Shown here: positions 63,012 through 64,000 of the stretch, piece after piece
Layout: every line of letters begins with the position of its first letter
Position numbering within the stretch: the stretch's first letter is position 1
The notes under the pieces: model-generated
What the model saw: the letters and a program-made list of their open reading frames with translations, nothing else
What the model was told of the DNA's origin: nothing
Databases searched by the model: none
Program-made: the position numbers and the translations under genes
NCBI GenBank assembly: GCA_001839685.1
Contig: MLAK01000519.1
Location: 21,124 to 85,123 of the forward strand
Direction of reading: 5' to 3'
Source: Tritrichomonas foetus
Lineage: Eukaryota > Parabasalia > Tritrichomonadida > Tritrichomonadidae
DNA: 64,000 bases

Positions 63012-63570
63012 GCAGTTAACTCGCAATTTTGATGCGAATGGTATATTTGTTATCTATTGATATTTTTGTTATTTTCTCTAATACATTTGCTAATGGGAAA
63101 GAATTGAATTTCCAATCGAATATTTTTACATCATTTTGAATCACTTCATTAACTTCACAAGAGTTCCTGGTATTGATTTTATTCATCAATTTTCCAATTG
63201 TCACTTTGTTTTTTCCGAGAAAAATACGTATTTATACTTTCAAATTTAATTGTAATATATCTGTGAACATAAAGAAAGTACTATACTTTATATCAAGAAA
63301 AATCAAGCCGAAAGTCTAATTTATAACTCATTTATAATTGTTTTATTCAAAAAAAAAAAAGAATTGTAATCTCAGTTTTTCTTCACCTAGTTCCTAAAGT
63401 GCAAATTCTGCCATTATTGATTTAAAGGTTTTGAATTTACGAAACATACCATTTTTAATGGAAATAATCGTGAATTGCTCGAAAATTGGATCAAACTAAA
63501 AATAATTGAACTCTTCTGAATTAAAATCTTTCATATTTCCGAAATAAGAAACTTTTTTTTTTTTTAATTG
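63012..63570. other. intergenic with a possible gene fragment
   Basis: Between the MITE and the BspA-like gene. A minus-strand frame (63016-63204) without a proper ATG reads somewhat like protein (NDVKIFDWKFNSFPLANVL), ends right beside the MITE, and may be a decayed fragment. A T-run lies just before the BspA-like ATG. Confidence 0.45.
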
Positions 63571-64000
63571 ATGATTTACTTTCTGCTGTTATTTGTATTA
63601 AATGTCACCTTTATAATTGGTGGATTAAAGTATGAGGAGATCGATTCAACCAATTTAAAAGTTATAGCCAATGATGAATGTCCAACAAATAATATTGATA
63701 TTCCAAGTCAAATTATATATCAAGATACAACATATCATGTTATTGAAATAGGTGATTATGCTTTTTACAATTGTGGAACATCTGGAGTTGTAACATTGTC
63801 AACACCTCTGGAAAGAATTGGTCATTATTCATTTTTCAATTGTCGTTTTCTAACAGGTAGCTTATCCATTCCAAACACAATTACTTTTATAGGGAATTAT
63901 TCATTTTATAATTGTAGTGGATTTGGTGGATTTCTGACATTGGCTCACTCAATTCAAGAAATTGGTCCGTTTGCTTTTTGTTCGTGTAGTAATATTAAAG
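63571..64000 (+). CDS. BspA-like leucine-rich repeat surface protein (partial)
   Basis: The ATG at 63571 opens a frame that is still open at the window end (143 codons visible). Residues 1-18 are a signal peptide (MIYFLLLFVLNVTFIIGG). About four LRR_5/BspA repeats of 23-24 residues follow, each with an IG..AF.NC-type core: IGDYAFYNC, IGHYSFFNC, IGNYSFYNC, IGPFAFCSC. BspA-like proteins are the largest surface family of trichomonads and are thought to mediate adhesion. The C-terminus, including any membrane helix, lies outside the window. Confidence 0.9.
   Translation, partial: MIYFLLLFVLNVTFIIGGLKYEEIDSTNLKVIANDECPTNNIDIPSQIIYQDTTYHVIEIGDYAFYNCGTSGVVTLSTPLERIGHYSFFNCRFLTGSLSIPNTITFIGNYSFYNCSGFGGFLTLAHSIQEIGPFAFCSCSNIK

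Overview
The window looks like nuclear DNA of a flagellated parabasalid protist, most likely Tritrichomonas or a close relative. The DNA is very AT-rich. Genes are long, intronless and tightly packed on both strands. TAA, TAG and TGA all act as stops. Many starts carry TCA-type initiator-like motifs next to or just before the ATG, as known in trichomonads. The gene families also fit: a BspA-like leucine-rich repeat surface protein, a pseudokinase with Sel1 repeats, divergent CAMK and DYRK-like kinases, and type I surface proteins. I saw no trichomonad-type intron. The species call is inference. Layout: 1-8.3 kb holds a short minisatellite, a Cys-rich protein, a head-to-head pair of bacterial-type ABC half-exporters, and a 2.7 kb very AT-rich gene-free stretch that may contain a decayed element. 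8.4-23.6 kb holds an SCYL2-like pseudokinase with many DPF motifs, a short-chain dehydrogenase, a large solenoid protein resembling spastizin (ZFYVE26), and a protein resembling the p101 regulatory subunit of class IB PI 3-kinase. 24-30.3 kb holds two membrane proteins, a CFAP97-like axonemal protein, a serine tRNA and a small unknown protein. 30.9-38 kb holds a UBE3A-type ubiquitin ligase and a large adhesin-like surface protein. 39-44 kb holds a second head-to-head ABC pair. 44-62.8 kb holds a DYRK-like pseudokinase, a coiled-coil protein, a 5'-broken CAMK, a VPS9-like protein, a pseudokinase-Sel1 protein, a long coiled-coil protein, kinase debris and an RRM protein. The right end has a small TA-flanked MITE and the start of a BspA-like gene. 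Themes: several genes point to endocytic and endolysosomal traffic and phosphoinositide signalling (SCYL2-like, spastizin-like, p101-like, VPS9-like). They are neighbours on one chromosome, not an operon, so any joint role is inference. None of the five protein-kinase-like loci encodes an intact active kinase: three have lost catalytic motifs and two are broken. Sequence quality matters here. Two N-gaps (375 and 531 nt) fall in coding tandem repeats and have sizes that break the reading frame, so each gene would be split by an automatic caller. A Tn5 mosaic-end (Nextera junction) adapter is embedded in a repeat array near 52.2 kb, and a 214-bp exact-length duplication joined by a single N at 39369 looks like an unmerged contig overlap. 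Several naive ORF starts are TTG or GTG, and I moved them to the first in-frame ATG.
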